A DNA stretch of 64,000 nucleotides, taken from the NCBI RefSeq assembly GCF_900115865.1, contig NZ_FOXY01000001.1:372001-436000 (forward strand), in the 5' to 3' direction. The notes beneath the pieces are model-generated. The model ran no database searches. It was not told the origin of the DNA and worked only from the letters and a program-made list of their open reading frames with translations. The stretch is from Donghicola eburneus (GTDB lineage: Bacteria; Pseudomonadota; Alphaproteobacteria; Rhodobacterales; Rhodobacteraceae). This document shows positions 35,166-42,957 of this stretch, piece after piece. The number at the start of each line of letters is the position of its first letter. Positions within the stretch are counted from its first letter, which is position 1. A program made the translations under genes and the position numbers.

Positions 35166-35720
35166 ATGAGCATTCATGAGCTGAATCGCGCCAAGTTGCA
35201 GGAACGTTTGCAAGAGCTGACCTCAAGGCTTGACGCATGTGAAACTGGATCGGAAACTTGGACCCAGCGGACTGGACCGGACGATGGATCCGTCCGCCAA
35301 GGGGGAGAGCTTCTTGTATGTGCCGACCAGACCCCAGAGACGATGGCAGAGGTGTCTGCCGCTCTGAGCCGGTTTGATTCGGGAACATACGGTCAATGTA
35401 TGTTGTGCGGCGAAACGATCTCTGCCGCGCGACTGGAAAGGGTCCCGACCGCAACCCTGTGTGCAGGGTGTGCATCGTCGGTGGCTCGAACACGCGCTTT
35501 AGGGGAGGAAACGCGCATGGACATTTATGAAAAGAAAGCTGAACTGCTGGCCCGCATCAACGCGGCTGGTGAGGAACGGCATGAAATGCTGCCAGAGCTG
35601 CAAAGCTTGGTGAGCGAGTTGGAGAGCCACGGCAATACCATCTCTGCGAACCTGAAATACATGCTGGCAGAGCTCGAAGACGAAGCCCGCGAGGCTGATA
35701 TGGACAATTTCCCCGTCTAA
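35166..35720 (+). CDS. DksA/TraR-type C4 zinc-finger protein with extra helical domain
   Basis: The start at 35166 (MSIHELNRAK) follows GAAAGG. The 184-residue protein has an N-terminal coiled region and a TraR/DksA zinc finger with C78, C81, C99 and C102 (YGQCMLCGETISAARL, then TLCAGC). A C-terminal helical domain, from about 118, is not part of the usual DksA-like layout (MDIYEKKAELLARINAAGEE). A perfect Shine-Dalgarno GGAGG (35504-35508) precedes an in-frame ATG at 35517, so a separate 67-residue product could be made. DksA-like proteins act on RNA polymerase. The FNR-like box suggests induction at low oxygen. Confidence 0.8.
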   Translation: MSIHELNRAKLQERLQELTSRLDACETGSETWTQRTGPDDGSVRQGGELLVCADQTPETMAEVSAALSRFDSGTYGQCMLCGETISAARLERVPTATLCAGCASSVARTRALGEETRMDIYEKKAELLARINAAGEERHEMLPELQSLVSELESHGNTISANLKYMLAELEDEAREADMDNFPV

Positions 35721-35770
35721 GGCGGGCCGAAGGCTACAACACTGGCCTCGTTAAATGACAGAAACAACAA

Positions 35771-35800
35771 AGGGCGTGCCTATGACGGTGCGCCCTTTTC
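35771..35800. terminator. Terminator after the DksA-like gene
   Basis: AGGGCGTGCC (35771-35780) pairs with GGTGCGCCCT (35787-35796) using two G-U wobbles, with loop TATGAC, followed by TTT. It lies 50 bases after the DksA-like stop and 20 before the end of the converging small membrane gene. Confidence 0.7.
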
Positions 35801-35819
35801 GCGTCGGATGTGTCGGGCC

Positions 35820-36035
35820 TTAGCCCAGAGAGATGCCCATTATCACTGACATCAGGCCGATAACGGACACGAACAAGGCGCCCATGTTGATCGGCATCGC
35901 CTTTTTGATCCGCTCGCGCAGTTCTTCGTCGCTCAGGTCTGCGCGCTTGGCTTTCCAGACGGTGACAATCGACCAAAGAATGCCCGTCAGGCCCAGTACC
36001 GACAGGGCAGCGCCGCCCCAGATCATCCAGCTCAT
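35820..36035 (-). CDS. Small two-helix membrane protein
   Basis: The 71-residue protein starts MSWMIWGGAALSVLGLTGIL, with a first helix at about 4-26, a charged middle (KAKRADLSDEELRERIKKAMP) and a second helix at about 48-70. GGAGAT precedes the start. It stands alone, divergent from gapR. The hydrophobic-charged-hydrophobic layout and the ribosome site make it a convincing gene, but I recognise no named family and propose no function. Confidence 0.75.
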   Translation of the reverse strand: MSWMIWGGAALSVLGLTGILWSIVTVWKAKRADLSDEELRERIKKAMPINMGALFVSVIGLMSVIMGISLG

Positions 36036-36154
36036 GGTTCATCTCCAAAAAATGCGTCGGGGCAGCGGTAAAACATGCTGGCCCCTGCGGCAAGACCTTG
36101 CACCCTTGCAGGTCACGGTCTATCCCGTCCCCCAGCACAAACGCGAGGACCCCC

Positions 36155-36424
36155 ATGAGCGATATGACCGAAAGCGCCGTAGATGCGAACTATCGTGTGA
36201 CCGCGGACGAGTTGCGTCAGTTTGTCGAACGTTTCGAACGTCTCGAGATTGAAAAGAAAGATATTGCGGACCAGCAAAAAGAGGTCATGGCCGAAGCCAA
36301 AGGGCGCGGTTACGACGTCAAGGTGATGCGCAAGATCATCTCGCTGCGCAAGCGCGACCGCGACGACATCGCCGAGGAAGAAGCGATTCTCGAGATGTAC
36401 AAAGAAGCTCTCGGGATGAGCTGA
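36155..36424 (+). CDS. gapR: GapR-type nucleoid-associated protein (DUF2312)
   Basis: The start at 36155 gives MSDMTESAVDANYRV (an ATG three codons on is possible). The 89-residue protein contains the whole DUF2312 domain: ADELRQFVERFERLEIEKKD, then QKEVMAEAKGRGYDVKVMRK and an IISLRKRDRDDIAEEEAIL helix. GapR binds overtwisted DNA ahead of replication and transcription forks and helps gyrase and topoisomerase IV in alphaproteobacteria. It is a single-gene unit ending in a good terminator. Confidence 0.93.
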   Translation: MSDMTESAVDANYRVTADELRQFVERFERLEIEKKDIADQQKEVMAEAKGRGYDVKVMRKIISLRKRDRDDIAEEEAILEMYKEALGMS

Positions 36425-36449
36425 TCCCAAGCCAGCTGCGACAGGTTCG

Positions 36450-36480
36450 GGCGCGTCCATCAGGGCGCGCCTTTTCATTT
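36450..36480. terminator. Terminator after gapR
   Basis: GGCGCG (36450-36455) pairs with CGCGCC (36466-36471) around a 10-base loop, followed by TTTTCATTT. It lies just before the 3' end of the converging gene at 36479. Confidence 0.65.
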
Positions 36481-37357
36481 AGGGCTGTAGCAGTCGGACA
36501 CCGGGTAGGGCGGCCACACGCTCCAGATCGGCGGCGTAGTCGGCGCTGACGCGGTCTACGATGTCCTGTGTCAGACCGGGCAGGTCGAGTTCCTGCTCCA
36601 ATTCGTCCTCGATCGCGAATTTGTCGAGGAAGGCCATGATGATCCGCTGGCGTTGGGCTTCGTTCTGGGGCGGGCGCGTGTCCATATACGTCTTCATCCG
36701 CGAGAAGCCGTCTTTGGACATGATATCTCTCAGGATGTCGAATTCACCGACCATTGCAGTGTCGGCCTCGACCCCTGCGATGTCTCGTAGAATATCTCCC
36801 CACAAGATCGGCAGATCTTCGTAGCACCATACGGTGAATTGCGCCTGCGGGACGGCTGTCACCAGCTTTTCGATCATGTCAGACCAGCGCACATCGGCCA
36901 GACGTACGCCATCGACGAACTCAGCAAAGCTGGAGCTGCCGGACAGGCGGAACGTTTCAGCGATAAATGTGACCGGATTGCGAATGGCCATATAGACCTG
37001 CAGATCATTGGTCGGCAGCAGGCCGTTGATATCCGCCAGACGTTTGGGCGCGATGGGGTACAGCTTGCCGCGTTCAAAAATTCGGTGGGCGCGGCCAAGG
37101 ATATTTTCCTGCGACAGAACGATCCGGTCGCAGCCGGAACTCATTCCGATATCCTTGAGCATCTTGTCGCGGACCCGCTGGTTGACCGCTTCGCCCTTCA
37201 TCACGTCGGTGAGCATGTCGAGCATGGGTTTGCGGTAGTCATTCACCTGCGGAATGGAAATGCCAGCGGTTTCAAGGCGGTCTGCATTCGCAGACAGACA
37301 TTGTATCAGGCGATCGTTGTCCGTCCCGTGCGCACCGATGTGCAAGGCGATCTGCAT
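36479..37357 (-). CDS. Sulfotransferase-like hypothetical protein
   Basis: The 292-residue protein begins MQIALHIGAHGTDNDRLIQC. The layout resembles sulfotransferase-fold proteins of roseobacters, whose PAPS loop normally reads HIGxHKTGTT. Here the loop lacks the lysine and threonines. Other fold-typical pieces are RIVLSQENILG (near 77-87), VYMAIRNPVTFIAETFR (near 120-136, like the 3'-phosphate site R-P) and FTVWCYEDLPILWGDILRDI (near 173-192). It may bind a different nucleotide or have lost catalysis. It is a single gene, head to head with the permease at 37448. Assignment is tentative. Confidence 0.6.
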   Translation of the reverse strand: MQIALHIGAHGTDNDRLIQCLSANADRLETAGISIPQVNDYRKPMLDMLTDVMKGEAVNQRVRDKMLKDIGMSSGCDRIVLSQENILGRAHRIFERGKLYPIAPKRLADINGLLPTNDLQVYMAIRNPVTFIAETFRLSGSSSFAEFVDGVRLADVRWSDMIEKLVTAVPQAQFTVWCYEDLPILWGDILRDIAGVEADTAMVGEFDILRDIMSKDGFSRMKTYMDTRPPQNEAQRQRIIMAFLDKFAIEDELEQELDLPGLTQDIVDRVSADYAADLERVAALPGVRLLQP

Positions 37358-37447
37358 TTTATTCAGCCTCTGAGCGTGGTCTTCTTTGTTCCCACTATCA
37401 TATGGTCTTTTCTGGACAGTTAAACCTCAATCAGGCAGGAACGCCAC

Positions 37448-39103
37448 ATGACCGATCTCAGCGTTTCGAATTCCAAGAAAGCCCGTTTCCGCCTGCCGGA
37501 CCCTTGGTCGGTCGGGGCAATGGTTATCGCGGCCCTTGTTCTGGCCCCGATCCTGTCTGTTTTGTGGATCGCGTTGAACCCGTCCGAGAACATTTGGCCC
37601 CACCTTTTGGCGACGACACTGCCGCGTTACTTCGTCACCACGCTTGAGATGATGTTTGCCGTGGGCGCTGTGGCAGCAGCCACGGGCACTGGGGCAGCGT
37701 GGCTCGTGGTGCGTTACAGTTTCCCGGGCGTTCGAGTGCTGGAGTGGCTGCTTTTGCTGCCCTTGGCGATCCCTGCGTATATCGGCGCCTACGCCTTGGT
37801 CGATTTTCTAGAGTATGCGGGACCGGTGCAAACCGCGCTGCGGGACCTCTTTGGCTGGCAAACCTCGCGCGAGTACTGGTTCCCAGAGATCCGCAGTCAG
37901 TGGGCGGCGGTCGTCGTCATGGCGGCGTCCATGTACCCCTATGTCTATCTCTTGGCCCGCGCGGGTTTCCGAGAGCAGTCGGGCTGCGGGCACGAGGTTG
38001 CGCAGTCATTGGGGGCAGGGGGTGTGTCGCGTTTCTTCCGTATCGGGCTGCCACTGGCGCGTCCTGCAATTGCCGCTGGCACCGCCATCGTGATGATGGA
38101 AACCGTCAATGATTTCGGAACGATGGACTATTTCGCGGTCCAGACACTGACGACTGGCATTTTTACCACGTGGCTCGAGAGCAATAATGCGGGCGGCGCT
38201 GCGCAGATCGCCTGTGTGGTGCTGACGCTCGTGATTTTTCTGGTCGCGCTTGAAAAGGTCAGCCGAAAGAAGGTCCGCTTTTACGCCTTGTCCAAACGCC
38301 ATCGTCCGATCCAGCGTATGCCTCTACATGGCGCGGCGAGCTGGCTGGCCACTGCGGCCTGTGCCGTTCCATTTCTGGTCGGATTTGTGCTGCCTGCGGG
38401 GGTCATCCTTGATCATGCACTGTCGAATATCGATGGCTTCTGGGCTCCGGGTCTTCTTAAAGCGTTCTGGAATACTCTGACTGTCGGCGGGATTGCGGCG
38501 CTGGTTACGGTGATTGCGGCCCTCTTTATGGTTTACGGCATTCGCCTGTCGGGCCGCAAACTGCCTGCGATGATTGCCCCGATCACGACCATCGGATACG
38601 CGGCGCCGGGCGCGGTGCTCGGGGTCGGGATCCTGATCCCCTTGGCCCAAGTCGATCACCTGCTCGCTGACGCGATCGAGGCGATCACCAACGAGCGAGC
38701 AAGCCTGATTCTGACCGGCTCTGCCTTTGCGCTTGTTGTCGCTTACTGCGTCCGATTCTATGCGATTGCCCAAGGGGCCACGGACGCCGCAATGGAGCGT
38801 GTCGCCCCGAGCCTGCCCATGGCAGCGCGCTCACTGGGCCGCGGCAAGGCCCGCGTTCTGGCCGAGGTTTACATGCCATTGATGCGCGGCTCGATCGGGT
38901 CGGCGCTGCTGCTGGTCTTTGTCGATTGCGTCAAAGAGCTGCCTGCGACGCTTTTACTGCGTCCGTTCAACTACAGCACGTTGGCCACCCGCGTGTACGA
39001 CCAAGCGAGCCTTGAAAACCTTGGCGATGCGGCGCCCGCGGCTGTCATGGTAAGCTTTGTGGGATTGATCGCAGTCGCGATGCTGGCAAGGGCCAACCGC
39101 TGA
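37448..39103 (+). CDS. Iron(III)-type ABC transporter permease (FbpB/AfuB family), stand-alone
   Basis: The 551-residue protein is a double-length permease with about twelve helices and two BPD_transp_1 domains. Each carries an EAA-type coupling loop: EVAQSLGAGGVSRFFRIGLP near 187-206 and PMAARSLGRGKARVLAEVYM near 455-474. This arrangement is typical of FbpB/AfuB ferric-iron and some thiamine or phosphonate importers. No binding-protein or ATPase gene is adjacent: the neighbours are a divergent sulfotransferase-like gene and tRNA-Thr. It must work with subunits encoded elsewhere, so the substrate is uncertain. AGGCAGGAA precedes the start. Confidence 0.88.
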   Translation: MTDLSVSNSKKARFRLPDPWSVGAMVIAALVLAPILSVLWIALNPSENIWPHLLATTLPRYFVTTLEMMFAVGAVAAATGTGAAWLVVRYSFPGVRVLEWLLLLPLAIPAYIGAYALVDFLEYAGPVQTALRDLFGWQTSREYWFPEIRSQWAAVVVMAASMYPYVYLLARAGFREQSGCGHEVAQSLGAGGVSRFFRIGLPLARPAIAAGTAIVMMETVNDFGTMDYFAVQTLTTGIFTTWLESNNAGGAAQIACVVLTLVIFLVALEKVSRKKVRFYALSKRHRPIQRMPLHGAASWLATAACAVPFLVGFVLPAGVILDHALSNIDGFWAPGLLKAFWNTLTVGGIAALVTVIAALFMVYGIRLSGRKLPAMIAPITTIGYAAPGAVLGVGILIPLAQVDHLLADAIEAITNERASLILTGSAFALVVAYCVRFYAIAQGATDAAMERVAPSLPMAARSLGRGKARVLAEVYMPLMRGSIGSALLLVFVDCVKELPATLLLRPFNYSTLATRVYDQASLENLGDAAPAAVMVSFVGLIAVAMLARANR

Positions 39104-39123
39104 AATCTAAACTGTCTGAAAAG

Positions 39124-39199
39124 TGGTGCCCCCACACGGACTCGAACCGCGGACCTACTGATTACAAATCAGTTGCTCTACCAGCTGAGCTATAGGGGC
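39124..39199 (-). tRNA. tRNA-Thr (anticodon TGT)
   Basis: Read on the minus strand, the 76-base gene folds as a cloverleaf: acceptor GCCCCTA/TGGGGGC with one G-U pair, D-arm with AGCTCAGCTGGTAGAGC, anticodon stem ACTGA/TCAGT with loop TTTGTAA, and T-arm with GGTTCGAGTCC. The CCA end is encoded. Anticodon TGT reads ACA (threonine). No repeat of its 3' end that would mark an integration site was seen nearby. Confidence 0.97.
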
Positions 39200-39225
39200 A
39201 CTGGAGGATCGTTTAAATGGGCTGT

Positions 39226-39399
39226 TCAGACTGTGCAAGACGATTTTCGCGATTTGCGAGGAAATTTTTTGCCAAGCTGTCGGGGAGCCTTCTGCGCATA
39301 ACCCTCTGCGATAGAACGGAAAGCTTCTAAGTCTCGGCGATCCAGCCGGAATTGGTGGCGTGGGTGACCGGCCTGCCGTTCCGGACCTCGTAGTGGCAT
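39226..39399 (-). CDS. Possible small basic protein (57 aa)
   Basis: In the 381-base gap between tRNA-Thr and the SorC-type regulator there is a 57-codon frame starting at 39399 with GAGGAAC about seven bases upstream. It encodes MPLRGPERQAGHPRHQ, then DRRDLEAFRSIAEGYAQKAP and a lysine/arginine-rich C-terminus. The middle looks helical and protein-like. There is no recognised homologue and no operon partner, so it may be chance. The rest of the gap (39400-39580) shows only an imperfect repeat ACAGGGCT/AGCCCCTGT around 39495-39535, probably in the regulator's promoter. Confidence 0.3.
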   Translation of the reverse strand: MPLRGPERQAGHPRHQFRLDRRDLEAFRSIAEGYAQKAPRQLGKKFPRKSRKSSCTV

Positions 39400-39580
39400 G
39401 TCGTTCCTCGATAGGCCAGCGGGCTCTGCGAAGGGCGCGGGGCTCGATGATCAATGCAAATCGAACCCCACATTTGGTAACAGAGCGCGGTGAAAACAGG
39501 GCTGCCGACCTGTGAATTTGTTGCAAGCCCCTGTTCCCATGTGCTTTAGCTATCCGCCAACGAAGTTCGGGAACATCGCT

Positions 39581-40522
39581 ATGTCCGCAGATAACAAAAC
39601 CCAAAAACGGTTGGATGACGTCGCTCGCGCGGCGTGGCTCTACTACATTGCGGGTAAAACGCAGGACGAAGTTGCTAGCGAGCTTGGCGTGTCGCGGCAG
39701 TCGGCACAGCGTATGGTCAGTCAGGCCATGTCATCGGGTATGGTAAAGGTGCGCGTGGATCACCCGATCTCAAAATGCTTGGATTTGGCGACAGCATTGC
39801 AGGATCGCTTCGGGCTCGAATTTTGCGAGGTGGTTCCGTTTGTCGCGGACGCAGCGGCCACGTCGACCGCAACGTCTTTTGCGACCGGAGACGTGATCGA
39901 AAGCTGGCTCAACCGCCCCGAGCCCTTGGTCATTGGCCTTGGGACGGGGCGAACATTACGCGCAGCTGTTGAGCATTTGCCCAATGTGGATTGCCGTCAG
40001 CACCGGATCGTGTCGCTGACGGGGAACATCGCGCCGGATGGCTCGACCGCCTATTACAACGTGCTGTTCACCATGACCGAGAAAGTGTCCGCTGCCACCT
40101 ATCCGTTGCCCACACCCGTCATCGCGAACACGGTCGAAGAGAAGGAAATGCTGCTGGGACAAAAGACGATCGCCAGCACGCGGAACCTTGCTGCGCGGGC
40201 GGATGTAAAGTTCGTCGGGATCGGTGCCATTTCGGACGTGGCACCTTTGCGGATCGATGGCTTTGTCCCGCTAGAGACGATTGCTGCACTGCAAAATAAG
40301 GGGGCTGTGGGCGAAATCCTGGGTTGGACTTTTGACGCAGAGGGTCGCCTTCTGGAGGGGCTGACCAACGACCGTGTGTGTTCGACGCCGCTCGAATCAG
40401 GGCTGACAATTGCTGCCGCCAGCGGCGTGACAAAGCTGCCTGCGATTCTCGGTGCAATCCGTGGTGGATTGGTGAACGGACTTGTCACCGACGAGGTGAC
40501 GGCGAAAGAGATGCTGACCTGA
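39581..40522 (+). CDS. smoC: SorC/DeoR-type sugar-binding transcriptional regulator of the polyol operon
   Basis: The start at 39581 gives MSADNKTQKRLDDVARAAW; 23 codons further upstream lack a ribosome site. The 313-residue protein has an N-terminal helix-turn-helix (KTQDEVASELGVSRQSAQRM, about 25-45) and a SorC-type sugar-binding domain (about 60-310, with VIGLGTGRTLRAAVEHL). Such proteins sense a phosphorylated or free sugar and control adjacent polyol genes. It precedes smoE on the same strand with a terminator between, the usual arrangement for a regulator (smoC) of the sorbitol/mannitol cluster. Confidence 0.87.
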   Translation: MSADNKTQKRLDDVARAAWLYYIAGKTQDEVASELGVSRQSAQRMVSQAMSSGMVKVRVDHPISKCLDLATALQDRFGLEFCEVVPFVADAAATSTATSFATGDVIESWLNRPEPLVIGLGTGRTLRAAVEHLPNVDCRQHRIVSLTGNIAPDGSTAYYNVLFTMTEKVSAATYPLPTPVIANTVEEKEMLLGQKTIASTRNLAARADVKFVGIGAISDVAPLRIDGFVPLETIAALQNKGAVGEILGWTFDAEGRLLEGLTNDRVCSTPLESGLTIAAASGVTKLPAILGAIRGGLVNGLVTDEVTAKEMLT

Positions 40523-40552
40523 CAGCGCTAACAAAAGTCTAAAAATCATCGA

Positions 40553-40590
40553 GCGATCGCCGTTTTTATCGGCGGTCGCTTTTTCTTTTG
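40553..40590 (+). terminator. Terminator between smoC and smoE
   Basis: GCGATCGCCG (40553-40562) pairs with CGGCGGTCGC (40570-40579), with one G-U pair, loop TTTTTAT, followed by TTTTTCTTTTG. It insulates the polyol operon from the regulator gene. Confidence 0.85.
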
Positions 40591-40645
40591 TTGACATCGC
40601 ACCTCAGGTCGTATGAGTATTTGCCCACTGAAAGGGCAGATGCCC
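40591..40645 (+). promoter_or_regulatory. Promoter and TGCCC/GGGCA half-sites upstream of smoE
   Basis: TTGACA (40591-40596) is a full -35 match; a -10-like TATGAG lies at 40612-40617 with short spacing. Just downstream are TGCCC (40622-40626), GGGCA (40634-40638) and TGCCC (40641-40645), giving TGCCC-N7-GGGCA and GGGCA-N2-TGCCC inverted pairs. The overlap with the probable transcription start suits a repressor such as the adjacent SorC-family protein. Confidence 0.5.
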
Positions 40646-40662
40646 GATTTGGGAGGAATAAT

Positions 40663-41967
40663 ATGAAACGCACCTACGGCGCTCTTCTTGGCGCATGCGC
40701 AACCGTTGCCTTTGCTTCGGCCGCTTATGCAGAAACCATCACCATCGCGACTGTGAACAACGGCGACATGATCCGCATGCAGGGTCTGACCGATGACTTC
40801 ACCGCAAAAACCGGTCACGAAGTTGAGTGGGTCACTCTGGAAGAGAACGTTCTGCGTCAGCGCGTCACCACCGACATCTCGACCAAGGGCGGTGCCTTCG
40901 ACATCATGACCATCGGCATGTACGAAACCCCCATCTGGGGTGCGAACGGCTGGCTGGTCCCGCTGGATGATCTGTCCGAAGAGTACGACGTTGACGACAT
41001 CCTGCCCGCAATGGCAGGCGGCCTGAGCCACGACGGCACGCTCTATGCGGCACCGTTCTATGGCGAAAGCTCGATGATCATGTACCGCACCGACCTGATG
41101 GAGAAGGCCGGTCTGGAAATGCCCGAAGCCCCGACCTGGAGCTTCATCCGCGAAGCGGCGGCTGCGATGACCGATCGCGAAAACGACATCAACGGCATCT
41201 GCCTGCGCGGCAAAGCCGGTTGGGGTGAAGGCGGCGCGTTCATCACCGCGATGTCCAACTCGTTCGGCGCACGCTGGTTTGACATGGACTGGAACGCTCA
41301 GTTCGACACCCAGCCGTGGAAAGACACCCTCGAGTTCTACGTCGGCATGATGAACGAGAGCGGCCCCGCAGGCTACGCGACCAATGGCTTCAACGAGAAC
41401 CTCTCGCTGTTCCAGCAGGGCAAGTGCGGCATGTGGATCGACGCAACTGTTGCGGCATCCTTCGTGACCAACCCCAACGACTCGACCGTTGCAGACAGCG
41501 TCGGCTTTGCGCTAGCGCCCGACACCGGTCTGGGCAAGCGGTCTAACTGGCTGTGGGCGTGGGCTCTGGCGATCCCCGCAGGTTCGCAGAAAGAAGACGC
41601 TGCGAAGCAGTTCATCGAGTGGGCAACCTCGAAAGACTACATCGAGCTGGTCGCAGAGAACGAAGGTTGGGCAAACGTGCCTCCGGGCGCACGTACCTCG
41701 CTGTACGAGAACCCCAACTACATGGAAGTTCCCTTCGCTCAGATGACTCTGGACTCGATTCTGTCGGCTGATCCGAACAACTCGACCGTCGAAGAGAGCC
41801 CCTATGTTGGCGTTCAGTTCGCAGCGATCCCCGAGTTCGCCGGTATCGCAACCGAAGTGAGCCAGGAATTCTCGGCCGTCTACGCTGGTCAGCAGTCGAT
41901 CGACGAAGCACTGGAGAAGGCACAAGCCATCACCAACGACGCAATGGAAGCAGCTGGCTACCGCTAA
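40663..41967 (+). CDS. smoE: Sorbitol/mannitol ABC transporter substrate-binding protein
   Basis: The start at 40663 follows GGGAGGA. The 434-residue protein has a Sec signal peptide (MKRTYGALLGACA...SAAYA, cleavage after about 23) and a group 1 (MalE-type) sugar-binding fold. It has KTGHEVEWVTLEENVLRQRV near 48-67, FDIMTIGMYETPIWGANGWL, and the GKCGMWIDATVAASF segment near 260. It binds hexitols (sorbitol, mannitol) or related polyols in the periplasm. Codon use is highly biased, as for an abundant protein. A 9-bp hairpin lies between it and smoF. Confidence 0.9.
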   Translation: MKRTYGALLGACATVAFASAAYAETITIATVNNGDMIRMQGLTDDFTAKTGHEVEWVTLEENVLRQRVTTDISTKGGAFDIMTIGMYETPIWGANGWLVPLDDLSEEYDVDDILPAMAGGLSHDGTLYAAPFYGESSMIMYRTDLMEKAGLEMPEAPTWSFIREAAAAMTDRENDINGICLRGKAGWGEGGAFITAMSNSFGARWFDMDWNAQFDTQPWKDTLEFYVGMMNESGPAGYATNGFNENLSLFQQGKCGMWIDATVAASFVTNPNDSTVADSVGFALAPDTGLGKRSNWLWAWALAIPAGSQKEDAAKQFIEWATSKDYIELVAENEGWANVPPGARTSLYENPNYMEVPFAQMTLDSILSADPNNSTVEESPYVGVQFAAIPEFAGIATEVSQEFSAVYAGQQSIDEALEKAQAITNDAMEAAGYR

Positions 41968-41984
41968 GCCTTCCACGATCTGAC

Positions 41985-42018
41985 GGGGGCGGCTGTATCG
42001 GCCGCCCCCACACCCTTT
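41985..42018 (+). terminator. Hairpin between smoE and smoF (attenuator)
   Basis: GGGGGCGGC (41985-41993) pairs perfectly with GCCGCCCCC (42001-42009) around a 7-base loop, followed after a few bases by CTTTTACC. As smoF continues the operon, partial termination or 3' protection of smoE mRNA is likely. Confidence 0.65.
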
Positions 42019-42080
42019 TACCCAATACGTTAACGTTCATGCGCATCGGCTCTTTGCCGTGAACAGAGGAGGTGTGGCCA

Positions 42081-42947
42081 ATGGCTACCCAGCATTCCAG
42101 ATCAGCGGCGCGCCTCATGATGGCGCCAGCGGTGATCTTGCTTCTGGGGTGGATGCTCGTCCCCCTGACCATGACACTCTATTTTTCATTCAAGAAATAT
42201 CTGCCCATGCGGGGCGGCGATCTGGGATGGGTCGGATTTGAAAACTACATCCGCTTTGTGACGTCCAGCTCGTTCTGGCCCTCTGTCGTGACCACGCTGA
42301 CTATCGTGGGTGGCGTTCTGCTGATCACCGTTGTGCTGGGGATTTTCCTCGCGATCCTGCTGAACCAGCCCATGTGGGGGCAGGGTATTGTCCGGATCCT
42401 TGTGATCGCACCGTTCTTTGTCATGCCCACCGTTTCCGCGCTGGTTTGGAAGAACATGTTCATGGATCCAAACTATGGCCTGCTGTCATACCTTTGGGAA
42501 TTCTTCGGCGCGCAGCCGGTGGAGTGGCTGAGCAAAGCTTCGATGACCTCGATCATCACCATCGTGTCGTGGCAGTGGCTGCCCTTTGCGACCCTGATCC
42601 TGCTGACTGCGATACAGTCACTGGACAGCGAGCAACTCGAAGCGGCGGAAATGGACGGGGCGTCCGCGCCCAAGCGTTTCGCCTATATCACCCTGCCGCA
42701 CCTTGGCCGCGCGATCACCGTTGTGATCCTGATCCAGACCATCTTCCTGCTGTCGATCTTTGCAGAGATCTTTGTGACCACCGGCGGCGCATTCGGCACC
42801 AAGACGCTCAGCTATCTGATCTTCCAGCGTGTTCTGGAAAGCCAGAACGTGGGCCTCGGCTCTGCGGGCGGTGTCTACGCAATCATTCTGGCCAACATCG
42901 TTGCGATCTTCCTGATGCGCATCGTCGGCAAGAACCTGGACGCGTGA
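42081..42947 (+). CDS. smoF: Polyol ABC transporter permease (MalF type)
   Basis: The start at 42081 follows GAGGAGGT; the ATG three codons upstream overlaps that ribosome site. The 288-residue protein has six membrane helices and the EAA loop LEAAEMDGASAPKRFAYITL (near 191-210). It starts MATQHSRSAARLMMAPAVIL. With SmoG it forms the membrane path for polyol uptake. Confidence 0.92.
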   Translation: MATQHSRSAARLMMAPAVILLLGWMLVPLTMTLYFSFKKYLPMRGGDLGWVGFENYIRFVTSSSFWPSVVTTLTIVGGVLLITVVLGIFLAILLNQPMWGQGIVRILVIAPFFVMPTVSALVWKNMFMDPNYGLLSYLWEFFGAQPVEWLSKASMTSIITIVSWQWLPFATLILLTAIQSLDSEQLEAAEMDGASAPKRFAYITLPHLGRAITVVILIQTIFLLSIFAEIFVTTGGAFGTKTLSYLIFQRVLESQNVGLGSAGGVYAIILANIVAIFLMRIVGKNLDA

Positions 42948-42957
42948 GGAGGACATC

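Noticed and set aside
39124-39199. tRNA-Thr as an integration (att) site of a mobile element
   Set aside because: No direct repeat of the tRNA 3' end, no integrase and no phage-like genes were seen around it.
39155-39604. 149-codon minus-strand open frame running into tRNA-Thr
   Set aside because: Its C-terminus APIAQLVEQLICNQ is the typical false translation of a tRNA gene.
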